Part shown: piece after piece, positions 41,925 through 49,763 of the stretch
Layout of the letters: every line of letters begins with the position of its first letter
How positions within the stretch are numbered: the first letter of the stretch is position 1
DNA from: Pimelobacter simplex
GTDB lineage: Bacteria > Actinomycetota > Actinomycetes > Propionibacteriales > Nocardioidaceae
Direction of reading: 5' to 3'
Length of the DNA stretch: 64,000 nt
NCBI RefSeq assembly: GCF_024662235.1
Contig: NZ_CP096276.1
Location: forward strand, 4,216,001 to 4,280,000
Program-made: the position numbers and the translations under genes
Notes under the pieces: model-generated
Told to the model about the DNA's origin: nothing
The model's input: only the letters and a program-made list of their open reading frames with translations
Databases searched by the model: none

Positions 41925-42905
41925 TCAGCCGGTCTGGTCGCCGGCCCGGTCGATCAGCCAGCGACCGTCCTCCTGGACGAGCTTGACGGCCGTCTCCTGG
42001 CTCTTGCCGTAGGCGGTGATCTCGACCGCGACGCTCGCCGTACCGCGGGCCTGGTCGACACTCGCCTTGCCGACGTCGTAGGTGACCTGGTTGCCGAGCT
42101 CGGTGGGGATCGCGTCGTTGGCGCAGCGGCCGTTGGCCTTGAGGTACGCCTTGGTCACCAGCTCCTCGGCGGTCGCGCAGTCGCCGGCGAACGCCGCATC
42201 GAGGAAGGCCTCGACCACGGCCGCCGGCTCGTTGGGCACGGCGGACGCGGTGCTGGTGCCGCTCGGCGTACCCGTGGCCGTGGCCGTCGCGCTCGGGCTG
42301 CTGGAGGCACTCGGGCTGCTGGGGGTGCTCGGGGCGCCGGTCGAGCGACCGGCCGCATAGGACGCGACCCGCCAGGCGCCGTCGACCTGCTCCAGGCTGA
42401 AGAGGTAGTCCGTCGAGCCCTCGGGGCTGGTGAACCGCACCGGTACGGTCGCCGTCGAGCCGTCGATGCTCCCCCGGCCGACCTCGGCGTCGACGTCCTC
42501 GGCCGAGAGCAGCTGGAACTCGTCGCTCTCGCACGGCCGGGCCGCCCGGGCGGTCTCGGTGAGGAGCTTCTCGGCCGCGGCGCAGTCGCCGTCCTCGGCG
42601 GCGTCGAGGACGTCGTCGACGACGTCCTCCGGGGATCGGGCGCTGCTGTTCCGGTCGTCCCGGTCACCGCCGTCGCCACGGTCGTCGCCGTCGTCACCGC
42701 CGGTCAGGACCAGGACCAGACCCACGACCACGCCCACGAGAGCGAGGACGCCGACGATCCCGAGCCCGATCCACAGACCCTTGCCCTTGGCCGGGCCTTG
42801 ACCTGGAGGAAGGGGCGGCGCGAACGACGGCGGCGGCCCGGGCGGCGGTGGAGGCCCCGAGGGAGGCGGCGGCGGAGGCCCGGGCGGCGGAGGAGGCAGG
42901 CTCAC
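41925..42905 (-). CDS. Proline-rich membrane protein with two NTF2-like outside domains
   Basis: 326 residues from the GTG at 42905. A run of PPPPPGPPPP-like sequence (1-45), one span (LWIGLGIVGVLALVGVVVGLVLVLTG), an acidic DDRGDGGDRDDRN linker, and two similar outside domains of ~95 residues joined by a Ser/Thr/Pro linker. Both contain a [DE]-x-V-[VD]-x-x-[FV]-L-D-A-A-x-x-G-D-C-A-[TA]-A-E-[EK]-L-[VL] unit (DVLDAAEDGDCAAAEKLL; AFLDAAFAGDCATAEELV), an internal duplication, each with a Cys pair. The GTG overlaps the stop of the DUF2510 gene upstream (GTGA), so they are coupled. Confidence 0.78.
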   Translation of the reverse strand: MSLPPPPPGPPPPPPSGPPPPPGPPPSFAPPLPPGQGPAKGKGLWIGLGIVGVLALVGVVVGLVLVLTGGDDGDDRGDGGDRDDRNSSARSPEDVVDDVLDAAEDGDCAAAEKLLTETARAARPCESDEFQLLSAEDVDAEVGRGSIDGSTATVPVRFTSPEGSTDYLFSLEQVDGAWRVASYAAGRSTGAPSTPSSPSASSSPSATATATGTPSGTSTASAVPNEPAAVVEAFLDAAFAGDCATAEELVTKAYLKANGRCANDAIPTELGNQVTYDVGKASVDQARGTASVAVEITAYGKSQETAVKLVQEDGRWLIDRAGDQTG

Positions 42906-43630
42906 CGCGGGCTCACCTGCTCGAGGAACTCGCTGAACCACGACTCCAGCTCGGAGGGGTTCGTCGGGAAGTCGTCCGGCAGCAGGCCGGTCGGGAACTC
43001 GCTCGGCAGCTTCGTCGGGAACGGGATGCTCGGCAGGTCGGTCGGCAGCCCGCTCGGGAACTCCGTCGGGAAGTCCGACGGGTTGATCGTCGGCAGGTCG
43101 AGCGAGGTCGACGGCGCGTCGGTCGGCCCGTCCGTGGTGGTGGAGGTGTCCTCGCTGACCTTCTCGTCCTTGTTCTTGTCGCCGTCGTCCTTGCCGAGCA
43201 GCACGATGCCGCCGACGACCACGATCGCCAGGAGCAGGACGACGCCGAGCACGGCGATCGCGACCCGCAGTCCCTTGCCACCGCCGACCTCGAGCGAGGG
43301 CGCACCCAGTCCCGGACCCGGCCCCTGCCCCGGCGCGTACGGCGCGTAGCCCGGCGGCGGTCCGGGCGGCGGGGGCGGCAGCACCGCGGTCGGCTCCGGT
43401 GCCCCCGGGTCGCCGCCGGCCGGCGGTACGGCGACCGTCTCCCCACCGACGGGCGCAGCAGGCGCACCAGGCGTGGCCGGTGCCGAGGGGTCCGTCCGGA
43501 CGTGGTCGGTCCAGGCGTTGCCGTCGTACCAGCGCTGGTTGCCGTCGGCGTCGGGGTACCAGCCGGGCTGGCTGGGCGTCGGTCCGGGCACCCGGGCCTC
43601 CTGCGGGGGTCGGTCGGAGGGGACGACCAC
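42902..43630 (-). CDS. DUF2510 domain membrane protein with LP/FP-rich tail
   Basis: 242 residues from the GTG at 43630; a GTG at 43591 (VPGPTPSQPGWYPDADGN) is an equally plausible start. DUF2510 motif PGWYPDADGNQRWYDGNAWTDHV, Pro-rich linker, one span (LRVAIAVLGVVLLLAIVVVGGIVLLG), then an outside tail of ~75 residues with regularly spaced [FL]-P-[ST] units (DFPTEFPSGLPTDLPS and FPTKLPSEFPTG) before an amphipathic helix (LESWFSEFLEQV). The tail is unlike its DUF2510 relatives. Head of the cluster, divergent from a GntR gene across 35 bp. Confidence 0.75.
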   Translation of the reverse strand: MVVPSDRPPQEARVPGPTPSQPGWYPDADGNQRWYDGNAWTDHVRTDPSAPATPGAPAAPVGGETVAVPPAGGDPGAPEPTAVLPPPPPGPPPGYAPYAPGQGPGPGLGAPSLEVGGGKGLRVAIAVLGVVLLLAIVVVGGIVLLGKDDGDKNKDEKVSEDTSTTTDGPTDAPSTSLDLPTINPSDFPTEFPSGLPTDLPSIPFPTKLPSEFPTGLLPDDFPTNPSELESWFSEFLEQVSPR

Positions 43631-43665
43631 ACCGTATCCCGCGGCTCCCCCGGCACAATGAACCC

Positions 43666-44370
43666 ATGGCCGCACCGTCCTCCGCGCCCCAGGGCCGCTT
43701 CGCGACGCTCAGCGTCGAGCACGCCTCGACGGTGTCCCGGGTCGCGGCCGAGCTGCGCCGCGCGGTGTTCGAGGGCGAGCTCGAGAGCGGTACGCCGCTG
43801 CGCGAGATCGCGCTGGCCGAGTCGCTGGGCGTCTCGCGGCCCACGGTGCGCGAGGCGCTGTCGGTCCTGGTCGCCGAGGGGCTCGCCACCCGCGAGCCGC
43901 ACCGCGGGGTCGCGGTCGCCACGCCGCGGGCCGACTCGGTGCGCGACGTGTGCCGGGCGCGCTGGGTGCTCGAAGGGGCCGGGGTGCAGGCCTGGACCAG
44001 CGCCGACGACCAGCAGCGCCAGCGGGTCCGGGACACGCTCGAGGCCTACACGAGCGCGGTCCGCGGCGGGCGGGCGTCGTACGAGGAGCTCAACGAGCGC
44101 CACCTGTCCTTCCACGTCTCGCTGGTCGAGCTGACCGGCAGCCCGCGGCTGGTGCAGATGGCCGAGGCGTTGATGGACGAGCTCAAGCTCGCCCTCGCCC
44201 AGGTCGACCGGATCCGCCGCAACGCCCACGACGAGGCCGAGTCCCACGAGGGGCTGGTGACCCTGCTCGAGGCCGGCCGGATCGACGGCGCCGGCGGGGC
44301 GTACGCCTTCCTGCGCCAGCACATCGCCGACGCCGAGGTCGAGGTCATCGACGCGCTCGACCTGCGCTAG
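43666..44370 (+). CDS. GntR family regulator, FadR subgroup (FCD domain)
   Basis: 234 residues from the ATG at 43666. Winged HTH at ~22-85: VAAELRRAVFEGELESGTPLREIALAESLGVSRPTVREALSVLVAEGLATREPHRGVAVATP. The FCD helical effector domain follows (DSVRDVCRARWVLEGAGVQA...NERHLSFHVSLVELTGSPRLVQM...AHDEAESHEGLVTLLEAGRIDGA); metal ligands in FCD (Asp/His and two further His) appear kept. Ligands of the family are organic acids or acyl-CoAs. It is divergent from the proline-rich cluster with a very short gap, so it could regulate that cluster, though such regulators usually control metabolism. Confidence 0.92.
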   Translation: MAAPSSAPQGRFATLSVEHASTVSRVAAELRRAVFEGELESGTPLREIALAESLGVSRPTVREALSVLVAEGLATREPHRGVAVATPRADSVRDVCRARWVLEGAGVQAWTSADDQQRQRVRDTLEAYTSAVRGGRASYEELNERHLSFHVSLVELTGSPRLVQMAEALMDELKLALAQVDRIRRNAHDEAESHEGLVTLLEAGRIDGAGGAYAFLRQHIADAEVEVIDALDLR

Positions 44371-44415
44371 CCCGCCCTGGGCCGCCGTCAGCCGCGACTC
44401 TGCAAGGATGGCCGC

Positions 44416-44808
44416 ATGCTGGCCTTCCTCTCCCGCTGGGCGATCACGGCCGCCGCGCTCGCGGTCGCGGCGCAGCTCCTCGGCGGCATCTGGTTCGAGG
44501 GCGCGGACTCCGGTCGCGCCGAGCTCGAGGACAAGATCCTCCCGCTGCTGCTGGTCGCGCTCATCTCGTGCGTGGTCACGGCGTGGGTGAAGCCGGTCCT
44601 CACGTTCCTGTCGATCCCGTTCATCCTGGTGACGCTGGGGCTGTTCCTGATCATCCTCAACGCGCTGCTGCTGCGGTTCACCGCGTGGCTGGCGGGCCTG
44701 GTCGACATCGGGTTCCACGTCAGCGGCTTCTGGGCGGCGTTCTGGGGCTCGATCATCATCAGCATCACGACGTGGTTCCTCGACGCCCTGGTCGGCGTCG
44801 ACGACTGA
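44416..44808 (+). CDS. Phage-holin-4-like four-span membrane protein
   Basis: 130 residues with four spans, typical of PF04020 (mycobacterial phage holin superfamily IV; widely chromosomal). KPVLTFLSIPFILVTLGLFLIILNALLLRFTAW is the family signature. No phage genes surround it, so it is a resident membrane protein of unknown function. The tyrosine phosphatase gene begins 7 bp after its stop, so they form an operon. Confidence 0.85.
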   Translation: MLAFLSRWAITAAALAVAAQLLGGIWFEGADSGRAELEDKILPLLLVALISCVVTAWVKPVLTFLSIPFILVTLGLFLIILNALLLRFTAWLAGLVDIGFHVSGFWAAFWGSIIISITTWFLDALVGVDD

Positions 44809-44815
44809 CGTCCCG

Positions 44816-45331
44816 GTGAGCGTCGTACCGCCGCCCCGGACGCCGGGGCGCTACCGCATCGCCCTCGTCTGCCTCGGCAACATCTGCCGCTCCCCCATGG
44901 CCGACGTCGTGCTGTCCGCCCGCCTCGCCGACGCCGGCCTGGACGACATCGTCGAGGTGGTCAGCGCCGGCACCGGCGGCTGGCACGCCGGCGAGCCGAT
45001 GGACCACCGCGCCGCCGCCCTCCTCACCGCCGAGGGGTACGACGCCAGCCGGCACCGCGCCCAGCAGGTGCTCCCCGCCTGGCTCGACGAGCACGACCTC
45101 CTGCTCGCCATGGACGACGACAACCTGGCCGGCCTCCAAGCCCTCGGCGCCGCCGACCCGACCCGGGTCCGCCTCTTCCGCGACTTCGACCCCGAGGGCA
45201 CCGGCGAGGTGCCCGACCCCTACTACGGCGGCGACGCCGGCTTCCGCGCCGTCCTCGCCATGGTCGAGCGGACCGCCGACGCCCTGACCGGTGACCTGCT
45301 TCACGTGGTGCTACCGACGGGTCACCCCTAG
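44816..45331 (+). CDS. Low-molecular-weight protein tyrosine phosphatase
   Basis: 171 residues from GTG. P-loop VCLGNICRSPMAD places Cys19 and Arg25 (CX5R) in the catalytic loop; the general-acid loop is VPDPYYGG. SAGTGGWHAGEPMD, the family's second block, is present. Cytoplasmic; likely acts on phosphotyrosine proteins such as BY-kinase targets, or on small phosphates. An N-terminal extension of ~12 residues precedes the core. Operon with the holin-like gene. Confidence 0.95.
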   Translation: MSVVPPPRTPGRYRIALVCLGNICRSPMADVVLSARLADAGLDDIVEVVSAGTGGWHAGEPMDHRAAALLTAEGYDASRHRAQQVLPAWLDEHDLLLAMDDDNLAGLQALGAADPTRVRLFRDFDPEGTGEVPDPYYGGDAGFRAVLAMVERTADALTGDLLHVVLPTGHP

Positions 45332-45333
45332 GT

Positions 45334-45355
45334 TTTGCTAGGACGTCCAAGTAAA
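45334..45355. promoter_or_regulatory. 22-bp palindrome TTTGCTAGGACGTCCAAGTAAA
   Basis: Near-perfect 11+11 palindrome (9 of 11 pairs) centred on TAGGACGTCC. It lies 45 bp before the 3-hydroxyacyl-CoA dehydrogenase start. A related site with the same core stands before icmF at 55242. Confidence 0.75.
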
Positions 45356-45399
45356 TCAGCACGGGTGCGCACGAGGCGCGCCTGCGGAGGGAGAACCAG

Positions 45400-46254
45400 A
45401 TGACGGGCATCGAACGGGTCGGCGTGGTGGGCGGCGGCCTGATGGGGTCGGGCATCGCCGAGGTCAACGCCCGCGCCGGCAAGGACGTGGTCGTCGTCGA
45501 GTCGTCCGCGGCCGCCGTCGAGAACGCCCGTCAGCGCCTGACGAGCTCGCTCGAGCGCGCGGAGAGCCGCGGCAAGATCGAGTCGGCGGCCGCCGTACTG
45601 GATCGGATCCGGGTGGTCGACGACCTCACCGAACTGGCCGACCGCGACATCGTCATCGAGGCCATCGTCGAGGACGAGGCCGCCAAGACCGACCTCTTCC
45701 GCCGCCTCGACGAGATCGTCACCAGCCCCGACGCCATCCTCGCGTCCAACACCTCGTCGATCCCGATCATGAAGCTCGCGGTCGCTACGAAGCGCCCGAG
45801 CCATGTGCTCGGCGTCCACTTCTTCAACCCGGTGCCGGTGCTCAAGCTCGTCGAGCTCGTGCCCTCGCTGATGACCGACGCCGAGACCACCGAGCGCGCC
45901 CGCGCCTTCGTCCAGGACGACCTCGGCAAGAACGCCATCGACTGCCAGGACCGCGCCGGCTTCGTCGTCAACGCCCTGCTGATCCCGTTCATCCTCTCCG
46001 CGATCCGGATGCTCGAGTCGGGCTTCGCCACCGCCGAGGACATCGACCAGGGCCTCGTCCTCGGCGCCGCCCACCCCCAGGGCCCCCTCGCCCTGGCGGA
46101 CCTGATCGGCCTCGACACCACCAAGGCCGTCGCCGAGTCGCTCTACGAGGAGTTCAAGGAGCCGCTCTACGCCGCCCCGCCGCTCCTGGCCCGGATGGTC
46201 GAGGCCGGCCTGCTCGGCCGCAAGACCGGCCGCGGCTTCTACACCTACGGCTGA
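45400..46254 (+). CDS. 3-hydroxybutyryl-CoA (3-hydroxyacyl-CoA) dehydrogenase
   Basis: 284 residues; ribosome site GGAGGGAG 6 bp before the ATG. Rossmann loop VGVVGGGLMGSGIAEV at 7-22. Catalytic His in GVHFFNPVPVLKLVELVPS and the downstream Asn-containing QDRAGFVVNALLIPFILSAIRML, as in FadB2/Hbd short-type enzymes. It oxidises 3-hydroxyacyl-CoA with NAD+ (or the reverse), in beta-oxidation or butanoate metabolism. The C-terminal TRK/GRKTGRGFYTY box is present. Single gene, controlled by the TAGGACGTCC palindrome upstream and thus possibly co-regulated with icmF. Confidence 0.95.
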   Translation: MTGIERVGVVGGGLMGSGIAEVNARAGKDVVVVESSAAAVENARQRLTSSLERAESRGKIESAAAVLDRIRVVDDLTELADRDIVIEAIVEDEAAKTDLFRRLDEIVTSPDAILASNTSSIPIMKLAVATKRPSHVLGVHFFNPVPVLKLVELVPSLMTDAETTERARAFVQDDLGKNAIDCQDRAGFVVNALLIPFILSAIRMLESGFATAEDIDQGLVLGAAHPQGPLALADLIGLDTTKAVAESLYEEFKEPLYAAPPLLARMVEAGLLGRKTGRGFYTYG

Positions 46255-46268
46255 CCCCTCTTCCGACA

Positions 46269-46400
46269 CCACGAAGTACGCCGGTTGCTGCACCGAAGTA
46301 CGGCAGCTGCTGGACCGAGGCACGGCTGTCACCCAGGAGGGGCCACACCTCGCGCCAGCAACCGGCGCACTTCGCGCCAGCAACCGGCGCACCTCGTGGG
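46269..46400. repeat. Intergenic inverted and direct repeat element
   Basis: Between convergent genes. The left part has GAAGTACGCCGGTTGCTG and a degenerate second copy GAAGTACGGCAGCTGCTG. The right part has two tandem copies of CGCGCCAGCAACCGGCGCAC. Left and right are complementary, so RNA or single strands could fold into a large multi-hairpin. It resembles an extragenic palindromic repeat family and could end both transcripts. Confidence 0.6.
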
Positions 46401-46410
46401 GTGAGCGGGA

Positions 46411-48108
46411 TCAGCCCCGCAGCCCCGGGAAGTCCTCGTCGCGGAACTCCCCCGCGGGCCGGTGACCTTCCACCTCGGCCTCCCGCTGCCGCAGCTCGAC
46501 CCGCCGGATCTTGCCCGAGATCGTCTTGGGCAGCTCGTAGAACTCCACCCGCCGCACCCGCAGGTACGGCGCGAGGTGCTCCCGCGCGTACCGCAGGATC
46601 GACTCCGCGGTCTCCGCCGTCGCCTCGAACCCCGGGACCAGCGCCACATAGGCCTTCGGTACGGCGAGGCGCACCGGGTCCGGAGCCGGTACGACGGCCG
46701 CCTCGGCGACCGCCGGGTGCTCGATGAGGACGCTCTCGAGCTCGAAGGGGCTGACCTTGTAGTCGGAGGCCTTGAAGACGTCGTCGGTGCGCCCGATGTA
46801 GGTGATGCAGCCGTCCGCGTCGCGTGAGGCGACGTCGCCGGTGTGGTAGAAACCGCCGGCCATGGCCTCGGCGTTGCGGACCGCGTCGCCCTGGTAGCCG
46901 GTCATCAGCGGCAGGGGGCGGGCGGCGAGGTCGAGGCAGAGCTCGCCCTCGCCGACACCGTCGACGACGGTCCCGGTGAGTGGGTCGACGAGCACGACGG
47001 GCAGGCCGGGCAGCGGATATCCCATCGCGCCCGGAACCACCGGCTGGCCGGGGGTGTTGGCGATGCAGGCGGTCATCTCGGTCTGGCCGAAGCCGTCGCG
47101 GATGGTCAGGCCCCAGTGCTTCTCGACCTGGCTGATCACCTCGGGGTTGAGGGGTTCGCCGGCGGCGATGGCCTCGCGCAGGACGCCGGGGCCGGCGGAG
47201 AGGTCGGCGTTGATGAGCATCCGCCACACGGTCGGCGGGGCGCAGAAGGTGGTCACGCCCTCGGCCCGGATCTGCCCGAGCAGGGCGGCGGCGTCGAAGC
47301 GCGCGTAGTTGTAGACGAAGACCGTCGCCTCGGCGAGCCACGGCGCGAAGAAGTTCGACCAGGCGTGCTTGGCCCAGCCGGGGCTGGAGATGTTGAGGTG
47401 CACGTCGCCGGCCTGGAGGCCGAGCCAGTACATGGTCGACAGGTGCCCGACCGGGTACGAGACGTGGGTGTGCTCGACGAGCTTGGGCCGCGAGGTCGTG
47501 CCGGAGGTGAAGTAGAGCAGCAGCCGGTCGTCGCTGGCGTTGCCCGGGTGCGCCACCGAGGCCGGCGCGAGGTCGTACGCCGCGGCGTACGGCAGCCAGC
47601 CGGGGAGGTCGGCAGAACCGACGACCAGCCGCACCGGCGCACCGGGCACCTCGTCGAACTTGGCCGCGTCGGCGGCGTTGCAGATGACCGCCCGGGCCGC
47701 GCCGCGCTCCAACCGGTCGACCAGCTCGGCGGTGCCGACGGCGGTCGTGGTCGGCATGATCACCGCACCGAGGCGGATGAGCGCGAGCATCGACTCCCAC
47801 AGCTCGACCTGGTTGCCGAGCATCACGACGACGGCGTCGCCGCGGCCGATGCCCTGGGCGGCGAGGTGGGCGGCGACCTGCTCGGAGCGGGTCACCAGCT
47901 CCCCGAAGGAGTACGACGAGCGGGCGCCGTCCTCCTCGACGATCACGAGCCCGGGCTGGTCGTTGTCGCGGGCGAAGCCGTCGAACCAGTCGTGCACGAA
48001 GTTGAACGCCGGCCCGACGTCGGGCCAGGTGAAGGCGGCGACCGCCGCGGCGCGGTCGGTGCGCAGCGTGCGCAGCAGGTCGCGGGCGGTGCTCAGGGTG
48101 GTGCTCAT
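46411..48108 (-). CDS. AMP-forming acyl-CoA ligase
   Basis: 565 residues from the ATG at 48108. Motif A3 appears as LYFTSGTTSRPKLVEHTH, A5 as GFGQTEMT, A7/A8 as FYHTGDVASRD and GRTDDVFKASDYKVSPFELE, and the catalytic C-terminal Lys in KTISGKIRRVELRQRE. The N-terminal WPDVGPAFNFVHDWFDGFARDNDQ resembles medium-chain or benzoate-type acyl-CoA synthetases of the ACSM group. Probably activates the acid produced by the aldehyde dehydrogenase encoded just upstream (62 bp apart on the same strand). A 13-bp hairpin in that gap may tune its expression. Confidence 0.9.
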   Translation of the reverse strand: MSTTLSTARDLLRTLRTDRAAAVAAFTWPDVGPAFNFVHDWFDGFARDNDQPGLVIVEEDGARSSYSFGELVTRSEQVAAHLAAQGIGRGDAVVVMLGNQVELWESMLALIRLGAVIMPTTTAVGTAELVDRLERGAARAVICNAADAAKFDEVPGAPVRLVVGSADLPGWLPYAAAYDLAPASVAHPGNASDDRLLLYFTSGTTSRPKLVEHTHVSYPVGHLSTMYWLGLQAGDVHLNISSPGWAKHAWSNFFAPWLAEATVFVYNYARFDAAALLGQIRAEGVTTFCAPPTVWRMLINADLSAGPGVLREAIAAGEPLNPEVISQVEKHWGLTIRDGFGQTEMTACIANTPGQPVVPGAMGYPLPGLPVVLVDPLTGTVVDGVGEGELCLDLAARPLPLMTGYQGDAVRNAEAMAGGFYHTGDVASRDADGCITYIGRTDDVFKASDYKVSPFELESVLIEHPAVAEAAVVPAPDPVRLAVPKAYVALVPGFEATAETAESILRYAREHLAPYLRVRRVEFYELPKTISGKIRRVELRQREAEVEGHRPAGEFRDEDFPGLRG

Positions 48109-48120
48109 GATCTCCACTCT

Positions 48121-48158
48121 CCTCGTTCGGGGGCTCCTCACGACACCCCCGAACGAGG
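48121..48158 (-). terminator. 13-bp hairpin between aldehyde dehydrogenase and ligase genes
   Basis: CCTCGTTCGGGGG and CCCCCGAACGAGG form a perfect 13-bp stem with a 12-nt loop, in the 62-bp gap inside the presumed operon. No T-run follows. A partial terminator or mRNA processing/stability site is most likely. Confidence 0.6.
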
Positions 48159-48170
48159 GCGAGGTGGGGC

Positions 48171-49679
48171 TCAGGTCAGCAGCGCGTTGACCGACTTCTG
48201 CTCGGTGTAGGCGTCGATCGCCGAGGCGCCGAGCTCGCGTCCCCAGCCGGACTGCTTGTAGCCGCCGAAGGGCATCGCGGTGTCGAACGCGTTGTGGCAG
48301 TTGATCCAGACCGTGCCGGCCTTGATCTGGCGCGCGGTGCGGTGCGCCTTGCTCACGTCGCGGGTCCACACCGACGCCGCCAGCCCGTACGGCGTGTCGT
48401 TGGCCGCCGCGGCCACGCCGCGCTCGGCGCTGAACGGGGTGGCGACGACGACAGGACCGAAGATCTCCTCGCGGTAGACGCTGAACGAGGAGTCGACGTC
48501 GACGAGCACGGTGGGCTCGACGTAGTAGCCGGCGTCCCCGCGGCGGCGGCCGCCGGTGAGGGCGCGGGCGCCGTCGCGCAGGCCCTGGTCGACGTAGCCG
48601 AGCACCCGGTCGAGCTGGGTCTGCGAGACGAGCGGGCCGACCTCGGTGGTGGGGTCGAGGCCGGGGCCGACCTTGCTGGCGGCGGCGACCTCGGCGACGC
48701 CCTGGGTGAACTCGTCGAAGATCCGGTCCTCGACGAGGAGGCGGGTGCCGCTGGTGCAGGTCTGGCCCTGGTTGAACAGGAAGCCCGAGGCCGTGCCGGG
48801 GATGGCGAGGTCGAGGTCGGCGTCGGCGTAGACGACCTGGGGGCTCTTGCCGCCGAGCTCGAGCGAGACCTTCTTGAGGTTGCCCTTGGCGGCGTCGACG
48901 ATGAGCTTGCCGACCTCGGTCGAGCCGGTGAAGGCGATCTTGTCGACGTCGTCGTGCGCGGCGAGCGCGGCGCCGGCCTCGCCGTACCCGGTGACGACAT
49001 TGAAGACGCCGTCCGGCAGGCCGCACTCGGCCATGATCTCGGCGAGGCGCAGCGCGGTGAGCGGGGTGTCCTCGGCGGGCTTGAGGACGACCGTGTTGCC
49101 GCAGGTGAGCGCGACCGGCACCTTGAAGGCGGCCATGAGCAGCGGGAAGTTCCACGGCACGATCGCGCCGCAGACGCCGACCGGCTCGCGCAGCGTGTAG
49201 GCGTGCCACTGGGCGCCGGGGGCCCACGGGACCGACACGGGCAGCGTGCGGCCCTCGATCTTCGTGGCCCAGCCGGCGTAGTACTGGAAGAGCTCGGCGA
49301 CCCAGGTGATGTCGACGGCCTGCGCGACGGCGGCGGACTTGCCGTTGTCGAGCGACTCCAGCTGGGCGAGCTCCTCGGCGTGGTCGTAGATCGCCTCGCC
49401 GATCTTGAAGAGCAGGCGCTGGCGCTGGGCCGGCGTCCAGAGCGCCCACTCGCCCTCGAAGGCCTTGCGGGCGGCGCGGACCGCGCGGTCGACGTCCTCG
49501 GCCTCGCCGTGGGCGACCTGGGTCAGCACCTGGCCGGTGGCCGGGTCGCGGGTCTCGAACGTGCGGCCAGAGGCGGCGTCCACCCAGGAGCCGCCGATGA
49601 ACAGGCCCTTGGGGCGGGCGAGCCAGTCGCGCACCTCGGGGAGCACGGCGTGGTCGGTGGGGACGAGCAGGTCGGTCAT
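48171..49679 (-). CDS. NAD-dependent aldehyde dehydrogenase
   Basis: 502 residues. Catalytic Cys308 in FNQGQTCTSGTRL and general base Glu274 in VSLELGGKSP; cofactor site IVPWNFPLLMAAFKVPVAL and FTGSTEVGK. Family 1/2/9-type ALDH that oxidises an aldehyde to an acid. The gene follows the ADH-MoxR-VWA genes on the same strand and has its own copy (49741-49757) of the TGTTCAG-N3-CTGGACA site seen before the ADH, so it is part of the same regulon. Together ADH, ALDH and ligase would turn an alcohol into an acyl-CoA. Confidence 0.95.
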   Translation of the reverse strand: MTDLLVPTDHAVLPEVRDWLARPKGLFIGGSWVDAASGRTFETRDPATGQVLTQVAHGEAEDVDRAVRAARKAFEGEWALWTPAQRQRLLFKIGEAIYDHAEELAQLESLDNGKSAAVAQAVDITWVAELFQYYAGWATKIEGRTLPVSVPWAPGAQWHAYTLREPVGVCGAIVPWNFPLLMAAFKVPVALTCGNTVVLKPAEDTPLTALRLAEIMAECGLPDGVFNVVTGYGEAGAALAAHDDVDKIAFTGSTEVGKLIVDAAKGNLKKVSLELGGKSPQVVYADADLDLAIPGTASGFLFNQGQTCTSGTRLLVEDRIFDEFTQGVAEVAAASKVGPGLDPTTEVGPLVSQTQLDRVLGYVDQGLRDGARALTGGRRRGDAGYYVEPTVLVDVDSSFSVYREEIFGPVVVATPFSAERGVAAAANDTPYGLAASVWTRDVSKAHRTARQIKAGTVWINCHNAFDTAMPFGGYKQSGWGRELGASAIDAYTEQKSVNALLT

Positions 49680-49740
49680 GGTTCCTCCGTGGGGATGACG
49701 ATCGGTAGCGCCGAGCGTCGTGGCCCGGGCGCTGCGGGGG

Positions 49741-49757
49741 TGTTCAGGTTCTGGACA
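49741..49757. promoter_or_regulatory. Operator TGTTCAG-GTT-CTGGACA (site 2)
   Basis: A 7-3-7 inverted repeat (one non-complementary pair) 62 bp upstream of the aldehyde dehydrogenase start. It is the same in both arms as the site at 52818 and differs only in the spacer; probable binding site for the AcoR-like activator. Confidence 0.8.
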
Positions 49758-49763
49758 TTCGCC

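Noticed and set aside
44416..44808. A prophage remnant suggested by the holin-like protein
   Set aside because: The family is commonly chromosomal in actinobacteria, and no endolysin, tail or integrase genes are near.
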